Part shown: positions 17,709 to 26,137 of the stretch, one piece after another
Layout: every line of letters starts with the position of its first letter
Numbering within the stretch: the stretch's first letter is position 1
Assembly (NCBI GenBank): GCA_021151835.1
Contig: JAGKWO010000015.1
Span: forward strand, 33,184-97,183
Source of the DNA: Gammaproteobacteria bacterium
GTDB lineage: Bacteria > Pseudomonadota > Gammaproteobacteria > Pseudomonadales > Cellvibrionaceae
DNA: 64,000 nucleotides
Direction: 5' to 3'
Program-made: the position numbers and the translations under genes
The notes under the pieces: generated by a model
The model's input: the letters and a program-made list of their open reading frames with translations, nothing else
What the model was told of the DNA's origin: nothing
Database searches by the model: none

Positions 17709-20700
17709 ATGATTCCACGTATCGACCAGACTTCTCCCGTCCAGGCCTTATATCTGGGCTTCATCAACGCCTTGCGCAATTCGGGCTTTGGCGGTGATCT
17801 CAATCCCGACTACGCCAATCGTACGGTACTTGCTACCGATAACTCCATTTATCAGGTATTGCCGCAAGGGGTACTTTACCCGCGCGACACGACCGACCTG
17901 GTTCGTATTGCCAAGCTGAGCCAACAACCGGAGTTCCAGGCTATTGTGCTCAGCCCCCGCGGTGGCGGGACCGGCACTAACGGCCAATCACTTACCGATG
18001 GATTGGTGGTTGATACCTCCAAGTATATGAACAAAATACTGGAGATTAACGCCGAAGAACGCTGGGCTCGCGTGCAATGCGGAGTAGTAAAAGACCAGCT
18101 TAATGCTGCTATCAAACCCTATGGACTCTTTTTTGCCCCGGAACTGTCCACCAGCAACCGCGCCACTATTGGCGGGATGATCAATACCGATGCTTCCGGT
18201 CAGGGGTCCTGCCGCTATGGCAAGACACGGGATCATGTACTCGAACTCACGACAGTTCTTTTGGATGGAAGCTTGTGGACCTCCAATGCCATTGAAGAGC
18301 AGGAATTGGAAAACCTCTGGAAACGCGATGATCGCGTAGGGGAAATTCATCGGATTATAGATGCGATCCAGCGCGAGCATCATGCACTGATCGAACAAAA
18401 ATTTCCGAAACTCAATCGTTGCCTCACCGGTTATGATTTAGCGCACATCCGCGATGAGCAAGGCCGTTTCAATCTCAACAACATTTTGTGTGGCAGTGAG
18501 GGAACGCTTGGTTTTATAACCGAAGCAAAAATCAATTTACTACCCATTCCTAAATTCAGTGCATTGATCAACGTGAACTATCGCGATTTCAATGCGGCGT
18601 TGCGTGATGCAACCGAATTGATGAAAGCGAGCCCTACGTCAATTGAAACCGTCGATTCAAAAGTATTGAATCTCGCCATGAACGACATTGTCTGGCATAG
18701 CGTCGCAGAATTTTTTCCTGCACCGGCAAATGGCGAAAAAATCCAGGGAATCAATCTTGTTGAATACACAGCAGATTCCGAAGAAGAACTAAATACTGAT
18801 GTTAAAAGACTCACCACCTTGCTCGATCAATTTGCGTTGGACAACTCCACAGGCCGCATCAGTTATTCTGTAGCCTGGGGTAGCGATGCGGTAAATAAAA
18901 TCTGGGGCATGCGTAAAAAATCTGTGGGATTACTTGGCAATGTGGAAGGTGAAATTCGTCCGGTTCCCTTTGTGGAGGACACCGCAGTACCGCCAGAAAA
19001 TCTTGCTGATTTTATTTTTGAGTTCCGCGCTGTTCTGGATGAGTACAACTTAACCTATGGAATGTTCGGCCATGTGGACGCGGGTGTATTGCATGTGCGC
19101 CCTGCGCTAAACATGAAAGATCCTGAACAGGAAAAAATGGTGCGCATCATCACTGATAGGGTTGTTGCTCTCACGCAAAAATATAATGGTTTACTCTGGG
19201 GCGAACATGGCAAAGGGGTTCGCTCGGAATACGCACCGGCATTTTTTGGTGAATTGTATCCGCAAATCCAACGAATCAAAGCGGCGTTTGACCCGTTTAA
19301 TCAACTAAATCCAGGAAAAATTGCCACACCATCGGCAGAAATTGCGCTATCAAAAATTGATGGTGTAGTAACTCGCGGCCAGCAAGACCGGAAAATTATC
19401 GCGCAAGTATGGGATGGTTATAGCGAAGGCATGCATTGTAACGGCAACGGGCTTTGCTATAACTGGAATCCGAACGATGCCATGTGCCCGAGCTGGAAAG
19501 GCACACGTGAACGCAAACACTCACCTAAAGGACGCGCCTCATTAATGCGTGAGTGGCTCAAGCAAATGAGTGAGCGCGGTGTTAATGCGGTGGAAGAAAG
19601 TAAAAAATTAAAACGCACCAGCTTTGTTTTCAATTTGCCCCTGCGTATTGCAAATACCTTGGGAAAACGCAAAGGAGAATACGATTTCTCCCATGAAGTT
19701 TATGAATCAATGGCAGGTTGCCTCGCCTGTAAGTCTTGTGTTGGCCAATGCCCGATCAAGGTCGATGTGCCGGAATTCCGCGCAAAATTCCTGGAGCTTT
19801 ACTACAGCCGCTATTTGCGTCCACTCAAGGATTATTTTATTGGCGGCCTGGAGTTTATGGTTCCAACACTCGCCAAATTTCCCTGGGCATACAATCTGCT
19901 AATGAAACCGCAATTTATGCAAAAATTTATGCGGCGGTTTATTGGCATGGTCGACAGCCCATTACTTACAGGTATCAACCTGCACAAAGCTGCCGAAAAG
20001 CTCAACGTAAATTACGCAACGCTGGAAAACATCGCGCAACTCACAACAGCCGAAAAATCCAGGGCAGTTATTTTAGTGCAGGATGCATTTACCAGTTACT
20101 TTGAAACACCTTTGGTTATAGATACGCTAAAGCTGCTTAAAAAGTTAGGGTTTGTGCCATTACTGGCGCCATTCAAACCCAACGGAAAACCGTTGCAAGT
20201 TCATGGCTTTTTAAAAGCATTTGCCAAAGCAGCAGACGCTAACGCAACCCAATTAAATGGAATTGCTTCATCAGGAATTCCCCTCATTGGTATTGAGCCC
20301 GCAATGACGTTGGCCTATCGCGCTGAATATAAAAAAGTATTGGGTGATAACGCCCCCAAAGTGCTTCTGATTCAGGAATGGCTGGTTAAGCAAATCGAAC
20401 ACCTGAATGAAAAGTCACGCGAATTCAAAACCGCCAATTTTTCACTGCTGGCCCACTGCACAGAAAAAACAAATGCCGTCAGTTCCATCAAAGACTGGCA
20501 AATAGTTTTCAACAAGCTCGGCCAGCAATTAAAAGTCATTGAGACCGGCTGCTGCGGCATGGCAGGCACCTACGGCCATGAAAGTGATAACGTAGAAACT
20601 TCCAAAAAAATCTATACGCTTTCCTGGTCCCAGATAGTCAACAATCCTGCGAATGCAGGTAAATTAACGGCGACTGGTTATTCATGCCGTAGCCAAACCA

Positions 20701-20762
20701 AACGAATCGACAATGTGAAGCTGCCACATCCGGTGCAAATTTTGTTGCAACAAGCAGTGTAA
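17709..20762 (+). CDS. ydiJ: FAD- and Fe-S-binding D-2-hydroxyglutarate dehydrogenase, YdiJ family
   Basis: 1017 residues from the ATG at 17709. I chose it because E. coli YdiJ begins with the same MIPxI; an upstream TTG at 17667 would add 14 unrelated residues. The N-terminal FAD-binding PCMH domain has SPRGGGTGTNGQSL and GGMINTDASGQGS; the FAD-oxidase C-terminal domain has YGMFGHVDAGVLHVRP and LWGEHGKG. The C-terminal part has ferredoxin-type motifs CNGNGLCYNW...MCPS and CLACKSCVGQCPIKVD, and a CCG-like GCCGMAGTYGHE. The enzyme oxidises D-2-hydroxyglutarate to 2-oxoglutarate and passes electrons to an acceptor. That matters for serine biosynthesis, since SerA side activity makes D-2-hydroxyglutarate, and serA lies in this window at 41 kb. 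Monocistronic or with the DUF349 gene 62 bases downstream. Confidence 0.93.
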   Translation: MIPRIDQTSPVQALYLGFINALRNSGFGGDLNPDYANRTVLATDNSIYQVLPQGVLYPRDTTDLVRIAKLSQQPEFQAIVLSPRGGGTGTNGQSLTDGLVVDTSKYMNKILEINAEERWARVQCGVVKDQLNAAIKPYGLFFAPELSTSNRATIGGMINTDASGQGSCRYGKTRDHVLELTTVLLDGSLWTSNAIEEQELENLWKRDDRVGEIHRIIDAIQREHHALIEQKFPKLNRCLTGYDLAHIRDEQGRFNLNNILCGSEGTLGFITEAKINLLPIPKFSALINVNYRDFNAALRDATELMKASPTSIETVDSKVLNLAMNDIVWHSVAEFFPAPANGEKIQGINLVEYTADSEEELNTDVKRLTTLLDQFALDNSTGRISYSVAWGSDAVNKIWGMRKKSVGLLGNVEGEIRPVPFVEDTAVPPENLADFIFEFRAVLDEYNLTYGMFGHVDAGVLHVRPALNMKDPEQEKMVRIITDRVVALTQKYNGLLWGEHGKGVRSEYAPAFFGELYPQIQRIKAAFDPFNQLNPGKIATPSAEIALSKIDGVVTRGQQDRKIIAQVWDGYSEGMHCNGNGLCYNWNPNDAMCPSWKGTRERKHSPKGRASLMREWLKQMSERGVNAVEESKKLKRTSFVFNLPLRIANTLGKRKGEYDFSHEVYESMAGCLACKSCVGQCPIKVDVPEFRAKFLELYYSRYLRPLKDYFIGGLEFMVPTLAKFPWAYNLLMKPQFMQKFMRRFIGMVDSPLLTGINLHKAAEKLNVNYATLENIAQLTTAEKSRAVILVQDAFTSYFETPLVIDTLKLLKKLGFVPLLAPFKPNGKPLQVHGFLKAFAKAADANATQLNGIASSGIPLIGIEPAMTLAYRAEYKKVLGDNAPKVLLIQEWLVKQIEHLNEKSREFKTANFSLLAHCTEKTNAVSSIKDWQIVFNKLGQQLKVIETGCCGMAGTYGHESDNVETSKKIYTLSWSQIVNNPANAGKLTATGYSCRSQTKRIDNVKLPHPVQILLQQAV

Positions 20763-20824
20763 CGCTCTACAAAACCTCTGCCCTCCCAGCGGTTTTTAAC
20801 TTCAATGAACGACGGATCACGACT

Positions 20825-23404
20825 ATGAAATTATTACGCAAACTTTTTGGTGCTAAACCCAAGGTTGAACCTGTTAAAGCAGCTCCACTGCCGGTAGCAG
20901 ATGTTAAACCACCCAAGCCAGTGATTACTCTGGATGTGGTAGAACGCACAGAGGATGAACAGGAGTTGTTAAAACTGGCTATTGAAGGAGCTACCAGCCA
21001 ATTACGCCAGGCGGCGGCAGAAAAATTACATAGCCGTGAAGTTCTCGAACACGTTGCCAAAGCAGTTAAAACCAAAGACAAAAATGTTTATAAAATTGTC
21101 AAAACAAAACTGGAAGCATTTAAGGCAGAAGATAATAAGCAGGCCGCACTGGAGGCTACCGCCCAACGCATCTGCGAAAAGCTTGAAAAGCACTCCCATC
21201 TGGAGGCCGATGCACTATTCAAGGCAAAACTAACCGTTTTGCAAAACGAGTGGGCCGCCCTGCCTCCATTATCATCAGCGGTCCAGCAGCGTTTTAATGT
21301 AGCTCTTGCCAGCTGTGAAGCAAAGATAACGGCGCGCGCACAGGCCATTGCTGATGAAGAAGAAAAACAAACACTTGACCAACAAGCACGGCAATTGGCT
21401 GAAGAGGCGTTAGTGAGTTTGAAACAATTGGCTGCGGATATATATCGCCATGCACATATTGATGATTTGCTCAATGCGAACTATGAATTGAAAATCCAGG
21501 AATTGAGTAATGCGGTGCGTTTAGCGGCAAATCGCCATTTACCGCTGGATAAGCTCACCAGGGAATTTGAACACCGTAAACAGCAAACGCTGAACCTTAT
21601 CGACCAAATTAAAACATCGGGCACTATTACCGAACTGAACCAAACGCTTGAGCAAGCCAGCGATGCCGAGCTGGTAAAACAAGCACAAGCCAAATTACAA
21701 CAATTCATAAAATCAGCCAAAGAATTCGGTGATGAACTTCCTGAAGCTCTGGAAGATGCGAAGACAAAAATCAATGTCTTCTTTGCCGAACGTAATCAAG
21801 CAGAACAAGCCACTAAAAATGCGTTGCGGGAATTTAATGAACTGGCACGAAAAGGTTTGTGGGCTGCTGAGCAAGGTTTTGTCCGTAAGGCGCGGGCAAT
21901 CCAAAAAGAGCTGCATGAAAAACGTGAGCAGTTGGCAAACTTCACCCAGGAGCTTCCAAAAGCCATCCAGGGAAAACTGGATGATTTTGAAGCGCAACTG
22001 ATTAAATTGGGTGACTGGCATGAATTTGCAGTTACGCCAAAAAAAGAAGCATTGATTGAACAAATGCGGGCACTTGCTGCCACTCAAAGCAATCCCGAAG
22101 CGCTGGCAACACGCATCCATGATTTGCAAGACAGTTGGAAAGAAGTTAGCAAAGGAGCCCAACAGCAGGACGATGATCTCTGGCAACAATTCCAACAGGC
22201 ATCGGCAATTGCTTACGCACCATGCAAGGAGTTTTTTGAAGCCCAAGCGGCAGAACGCGAAGCCAATCTGGCCAAACGCCGTGAATTGGTGAGCCAGTTG
22301 CAACAATATTTAAACGGTTATGATTTTGCCAATGCAGTGTGGAAAGATGTTGAGCAAACATTGAAAACGGCACGTGCAGAATGGCAAAACTACTGGCCAG
22401 TGCCGCGCAAGGCCGGGAACGACTTGCAAAAAGAATTTGAAAGCTTGATGGAACAACTTTTTGGCAAAATTACCGCCGAATATGAAACAAACAAAAATGC
22501 CAAACAGCAATTAATTGACCAGGCCCATGCATTAAGCAGTACCGAAGATTCGCGTTCAGCAGCAGAACAGATCAAGCAATTGCAAGGCCAATGGAAAACG
22601 ATTGGGAAGAGCTGGCCGCGCGAGGATCATCAATTATGGCAAGAATTCCGCAAGCATTGCGATGCAGTATTCGCGAAACGCAGCGAATTATTTGAGGCGG
22701 CAAAAGAACAACGCCAGGCAGCGGTAACCAAAGCGGAAGCAATCATTGCACAACTGAATGATTTTGCAGCACAAACACTGGAACAAATTAACACTGCCAA
22801 GGAAGAAATTGAAACACTGAAAAATGAATTTGCTGCATTGGAATTGCCCAAGGAAGCGATTAAATCTACGCAACAAAAGTTCTCCAACAGCCTGGATGCA
22901 ATTGCTGCAAAGCGCGACGATGCCCGCCTTCAAGCTGAAGCCCAACGCTGGACTGATTTGTTCACTACACTGGATGCAATTCGCGATCATGAATTGGCAA
23001 TTATTGGTAAAGAAAATGCCGATATCCTTTCCGCGAAAAAAACCGAGTTGGAAAATCGTATCGGCAATATTGCGCGCTGGCCTGCCGGCACATTGAGCGC
23101 AGTTCAGCAACGTCTGGCGAAAGCCGAAACAATCAGTGCAGCAGACCAGGAACACAATACCAACTTGCTGCGCCTTCTTACTATTCGTGCAGAAATTTTT
23201 GCTGGCCTGGAAAGCCCTGAAAGCGACAAGGCTGTGCGCATGAGCTATCAGGTACAGCAGTTGCAACAGGGCTTGGGTCAACGCGATTCACACTTTGAAC
23301 CATTGTTGATCGAGTGGGTTGGTCTGGGTGGTGTGCCGCAGGAAACCTACGCACCACTATTTGTACGCTTTAATAACAGTCGTCAGAAAATTACAAATAA
23401 ATAA
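20825..23404 (+). CDS. DUF349 repeat protein
   Basis: 859 residues, highly charged, rich in Ala, Gln, Glu and Lys, with long coiled-coil stretches and no signal peptide. Repeated blocks of the DUF349 type can be seen, each with a tryptophan-bearing core such as LQDSWKEV, LWQQFQQA, LQGQWKTIGKSWPREDHQLW and FRKHCDAVFAKR. The domain is widespread in gammaproteobacteria and actinobacteria, with no established biochemical activity that I know of. A glycine/proline-poor rod-like cytoplasmic scaffold is the likely structure. It follows ydiJ by 62 bases and ends at its own strong terminator. Confidence 0.88.
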   Translation: MKLLRKLFGAKPKVEPVKAAPLPVADVKPPKPVITLDVVERTEDEQELLKLAIEGATSQLRQAAAEKLHSREVLEHVAKAVKTKDKNVYKIVKTKLEAFKAEDNKQAALEATAQRICEKLEKHSHLEADALFKAKLTVLQNEWAALPPLSSAVQQRFNVALASCEAKITARAQAIADEEEKQTLDQQARQLAEEALVSLKQLAADIYRHAHIDDLLNANYELKIQELSNAVRLAANRHLPLDKLTREFEHRKQQTLNLIDQIKTSGTITELNQTLEQASDAELVKQAQAKLQQFIKSAKEFGDELPEALEDAKTKINVFFAERNQAEQATKNALREFNELARKGLWAAEQGFVRKARAIQKELHEKREQLANFTQELPKAIQGKLDDFEAQLIKLGDWHEFAVTPKKEALIEQMRALAATQSNPEALATRIHDLQDSWKEVSKGAQQQDDDLWQQFQQASAIAYAPCKEFFEAQAAEREANLAKRRELVSQLQQYLNGYDFANAVWKDVEQTLKTARAEWQNYWPVPRKAGNDLQKEFESLMEQLFGKITAEYETNKNAKQQLIDQAHALSSTEDSRSAAEQIKQLQGQWKTIGKSWPREDHQLWQEFRKHCDAVFAKRSELFEAAKEQRQAAVTKAEAIIAQLNDFAAQTLEQINTAKEEIETLKNEFAALELPKEAIKSTQQKFSNSLDAIAAKRDDARLQAEAQRWTDLFTTLDAIRDHELAIIGKENADILSAKKTELENRIGNIARWPAGTLSAVQQRLAKAETISAADQEHNTNLLRLLTIRAEIFAGLESPESDKAVRMSYQVQQLQQGLGQRDSHFEPLLIEWVGLGGVPQETYAPLFVRFNNSRQKITNK

Positions 23405-23440
23405 ACCAGACAAAGAAACTATTAAAGCGAGCAAGAGTGT

Positions 23441-23475
23441 AAAGCGAGCCAGAGTGCTATCCGGCTCGCTTTTTT
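23441..23475 (+). terminator. Intrinsic terminator of the DUF349 gene
   Basis: AAAGCGAGCC pairs with GGCTCGCTTT, followed by a T-run to 23475; 37 bases past the stop codon. Confidence 0.9.
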
Positions 23476-23522
23476 ATTGCCTTGTACTTGTGTGGAATCG
23501 GGTGTTTTAGTGCAATCACCCA

Positions 23523-23550
23523 TAAAAAAGCAGCCCAAAAATGGGCTGCT
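23523..23550 (-). terminator. Second minus-strand terminator
   Basis: AGCAGCCCA / TGGGCTGCT with an AAAA loop, followed on the minus strand by T6. No minus-strand protein gene ends here, so it serves read-through from the small RNA promoter at 23683. Confidence 0.75.
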
Positions 23551-23591
23551 AAATGGAGAGGTCAAAAATGTACAGGGAGAACTACAAGCTC

Positions 23592-23676
23592 AAAAAAACT
23601 GGCGGAAAACTCCGCCAGAATAAGGTCAAACACAACCCCTGTTTACTGGGCCATCGGCGACGATCCAGTAAACATT
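23592..23676 (-). ncRNA. Candidate small RNA, about 85 nt
   Basis: A complete transcription unit is readable on the minus strand. The start at about 23676 lies seven bases after a -10 box. A first hairpin has a perfect 10-bp outer stem (TGTTTACTGG / CCAGTAAACA, 23640-23674) and an inner ATCG-TCGC-CGAT stem-loop. A single-stranded linker follows, then the terminator hairpin CTGGCGGA / TCCGCCAG (23599-23618) and T7. There is no start codon with a ribosome site and no useful reading frame. I do not recognise it as a known RNA family. A second terminator 50 bases on would stop any read-through. Confidence 0.7.
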
Positions 23677-23682
23677 AAATTA

Positions 23683-23711
23683 ATCCTACCCCTTGCATAC
23701 TAGTGGGTCAA
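23683..23711 (-). promoter_or_regulatory. Sigma-70-type promoter of the candidate small RNA
   Basis: On the minus strand, TTGACC (23706-23711) and TAGGAT (23683-23688) are separated by exactly 17 bases. It points away from gntR and has no protein gene downstream, only the hairpin array. Confidence 0.7.
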
Positions 23712-24037
23712 GCTTTTTGTCATTATGACTTTAAGATTTTTTACTCAATTTTGCGGATGATTTTGTTTTCATCAATAACTATAAATTTCCTGTAATTGGC
23801 ATATGGTTTAGCATATAGTTCGTTTGCTTTCCTCCTTCTTAACGTCCTGGTTATCGCTATGCGGTAAATCTAACAAGGGAAGCTGCATGAGCCATCGCAA
23901 CCTGCATATAGAACACCCTTATCTTCCAGGGCAAATAGCCTTCGGGCAGATAACAAGGCACAATTCGCTTCAGGTTCAGATGGCACCCGGACCGTATCAA
24001 TACATTCGCAGTCTTTCATTACTGAAGGAGATTTAAC
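23712..24037 (+). other. Leader and promoter region of the GntR gene
   Basis: About 325 bases before gntR. A direct repeat GCATATGG (23799-23806) / GCATATAG (23811-23818) with 12-bp period may be a regulator site. An ATG at 23887 has AAGGGA six bases before it and opens a 49-codon frame (to TAA at 24036) that ends two bases before the GTG of gntR; it may be a leader peptide or chance. Confidence 0.35.
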
Positions 24038-24757
24038 GTGGCTAAACAGCCCCTCATCAATATGCGCCCCGAGTCCAGAGGGCTGTCATACGACCGACCC
24101 GCTGCCAGCCAGATTTTCGGTTTTGTGCGCGATGCGATCATCAGCATGGAATTGCTACCAGGCCAGATGATTTCCGAAACAGCCCTTGCACAACAATTCG
24201 GTGTCAGCCGCACACCAGTGCGCGAAGCATTAATCCAGCTATCCAATATTGGTTTCGTTGAGGTGTTGCCCCAGCGCGGAACTTATGTAACCAAATTCAG
24301 CATGGAAAAAATTCTTGAGGCACGTTTTATTCGCGAAGCGTTGGAAGTGGCTGTTGTTACCCAGTTAGCATCAAACACTAACGAAAATGTGCGCGAAGAA
24401 GCGATAGAGGCCTGCGAGAAAATTATTAACGATCAGAAAACCGCAGCTGCCGACGACGACGCCCTTGCCTTCCAGAACCTGGACGATCAATTCCACCAGA
24501 CACTGGCCGGCTTTACCTTGTATCCACGCGCCGCAACCCTGATTGAAGCGGAGAAAGCGCATATGGATCGCGTGCGCAACTTGAGCTTGCATGTTAGCGG
24601 TCAATACAAACGCGTGCTCAGCCAGCATGCAGCTATTATCAAGGCGATAAAAGCAGGTTCAGTAGAAAAGTCAGCCGCGGCAATGAGTGTGCATTTGAAA
24701 GATGTATACAACATTCTGGAAGTGATTCCACAGGAGCATCCAGAGTATTTCGTGTAG
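24038..24757 (+). CDS. GntR-family regulator, FadR/FCD subfamily
   Basis: 239 residues from a GTG start with AAGGAG seven bases upstream. Residues 20-90 are the winged helix (IFGFVRDAIISMELLPGQ, ISETALAQQFGVSRTPVREAL, RGTYVTKF). Residues 100-230 are the all-helical FCD ligand domain, with the metal/carboxylate-binding pattern D-x3-H (LDDQFHQTL) and later histidines (LSQHAAI, MSVHLKDV). FCD regulators bind small organic acids such as lactate, pyruvate, glycolate or gluconate-like ligands. The ligand here is not determinable. It stands alone between the small RNA and a bidirectional terminator; ydiJ is the nearest plausible organic-acid gene. Confidence 0.92.
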   Translation: MAKQPLINMRPESRGLSYDRPAASQIFGFVRDAIISMELLPGQMISETALAQQFGVSRTPVREALIQLSNIGFVEVLPQRGTYVTKFSMEKILEARFIREALEVAVVTQLASNTNENVREEAIEACEKIINDQKTAAADDDALAFQNLDDQFHQTLAGFTLYPRAATLIEAEKAHMDRVRNLSLHVSGQYKRVLSQHAAIIKAIKAGSVEKSAAAMSVHLKDVYNILEVIPQEHPEYFV

Positions 24758-24787
24758 CGTCCACGCCTAGATCATCGGCGACGATAG

Positions 24788-24831
24788 CAGACCAATAAAA
24801 AAGCAGCCAAGGCTGCTTTTTTATTGGTCTG
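24788..24831. terminator. Perfect 21-bp bidirectional terminator
   Basis: CAGACCAATAAAAAAGCAGCC is repeated exactly in inverted form around a two-base AA centre, giving T6 after a GC core on both strands. It ends gntR and, on the minus strand, overlaps the stop codon of the ribbon-helix-helix gene. Confidence 0.92.
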
Positions 24832-25039
24832 TTTCATCCTGCTCCTGCGTGTCCACTTCCTGTGCCTGCACATCGGTCACTACTTTTTGTACCAGCTTTA
24901 CACGCCCGCTTTTTACCAGGGCATCGCGCAGTACAAATTCAATTTGCGCATTCAAACTACGCAAGTCATCGTCAGCCCATCGCTGCATGGCAGCAATAAC
25001 TTGCTCGTTAATTCGCAATGGAAAGGATTTTTTAGTCAC
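24821..25039 (-). CDS. Arc-like ribbon-helix-helix protein
   Basis: 72 residues. KSFPLRINEQVIAAMQRWA, then SLNAQIEFVLRDAL, is the beta-strand plus two-helix pattern of the Arc/MetJ fold; the NAQIEFVLRDAL helix is typical. A charged Gln/Glu/Asp-rich tail follows. It should be a dimeric DNA-binding repressor. It starts 12 bases after the SPFH gene's stop, so the two form an operon; an inverted repeat before the SPFH gene is a candidate self-operator. The stop codon sits inside the terminator hairpin. Confidence 0.85.
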   Translation of the reverse strand: MTKKSFPLRINEQVIAAMQRWADDDLRSLNAQIEFVLRDALVKSGRVKLVQKVVTDVQAQEVDTQEQDETDQ

Positions 25040-25051
25040 AACAACAACCTG

Positions 25052-25912
25052 CTACGAGTAAAGTGTGCCGGCATTAATGACGGGCTTTGCTTGCTGGTCG
25101 CCACACAGCACTACCAGCAAATTACTAACCATTGCCGCTTTACGCTCCGCATCCAGTTCAACTACCTCAAGCGCCTTTAATTGATCAAGTGCATCGCTCA
25201 CCATCCCTACTGCCCCTTGCACAATAATTTTACGCGCGGCCAATACGGCGCTTGCTTGCTGGCGCTGGAGCATCGCCTGGGCGATTTCCGGCGCGTAGGC
25301 CAGGTGGCTCAGCCGTGCTTCCAGGACATCTACCCCCGCTTTTTGCAAACGATCCTGTACTTCATTCTTTAATTTTTGGGCAATTGCGTTGGAGTCGCTG
25401 CGTAGTGACAATCGCTCGTCCTCCGCATCGTGCTCGTAGGGATAAGTAGTAGCCAGATTGCGCAATGCAGCTTCACTCTGGATGGTGACATAGTTTTCAT
25501 AGTCATCCACTTCAAATACCGCCTCGGCGGTATCCACCACTTTCCACACAATAACAGCGGCAATTTCAATCGGATTGCCATTCGCATCGTTTACTTTCAA
25601 GCGACCTGACTCAAAGTTACGGACACGCAAACTTACCGATTGCTTTGAATAAAACGGGTTGGCCCAACGCAAACCGGTGGTGCGATCAGTACCCGCATAC
25701 TGGCCAAATAACTGCAATACCTTCCCTTGATTAGGTTGCACCATGTAAAAGCCAAACCAACAGATAAAAACCACTATTGCTACCAAAATTGCTGCAATCT
25801 TAAGAAAACCCGGCATAAAGAAAATGGCCGCGCCGCTCACCAGTTGAAGCAACAGCAACACGATCAATAAAAAGTACCCTGACCCACTGCGAGCTTCGGT
25901 TTCATTCACCAT
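25052..25912 (-). CDS. SPFH/Band 7 membrane protein
   Basis: 286 residues. Two hydrophobic segments (about 12-34 and 38-58) precede a stomatin/prohibitin-type domain (VQPNQGKVLQLFGQYAGTDR, GLRWANPFY, SVSLRVRNFES, VDDYENYVTIQSEAALRNLA, ALRNLATTYPYEHD in pieces) and an oligomerising helix (LARLSHLAYAPEIAQAMLQRQQA region). SPFH proteins form large rings at the inner membrane and organise microdomains or protease access. The pairing with a small Arc-like protein gene is, as I recall, common in proteobacteria; its meaning is unknown. Confidence 0.9.
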   Translation of the reverse strand: MVNETEARSGSGYFLLIVLLLLQLVSGAAIFFMPGFLKIAAILVAIVVFICWFGFYMVQPNQGKVLQLFGQYAGTDRTTGLRWANPFYSKQSVSLRVRNFESGRLKVNDANGNPIEIAAVIVWKVVDTAEAVFEVDDYENYVTIQSEAALRNLATTYPYEHDAEDERLSLRSDSNAIAQKLKNEVQDRLQKAGVDVLEARLSHLAYAPEIAQAMLQRQQASAVLAARKIIVQGAVGMVSDALDQLKALEVVELDAERKAAMVSNLLVVLCGDQQAKPVINAGTLYS

Positions 25913-25935
25913 AACGGTCTCCTTTTGTTTTTAGA

Positions 25936-25974
25936 TTGATATCATTTAGATATCAAATTAAATCAATCTTGATT
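25936..25974. promoter_or_regulatory. Candidate operators before the SPFH/RHH operon
   Basis: A perfect inverted repeat TTGATATC-N5-GATATCAA (25936-25956) and a second one AATCAA-TC-TTGATT (25961-25974) lie 24-62 bases upstream of the SPFH start. Paired short palindromes suit a ribbon-helix-helix tetramer, so autoregulation by the 72-residue protein is plausible. Confidence 0.55.
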
Positions 25975-26137
25975 CTTTGTAAACACCCGTTTGACAATTG
26001 TCATTGCAGTCTCATGACTTTGCCCGCTGGTAGATCAAGCGGCGCTGCCCCAGACTATGGCAACTGGTAGAAATGACTGGAAGCCAGCCGAATTGACAGT
26101 CCATAATAACTTTCACTTTCATCACCGGGCTTCCCCT

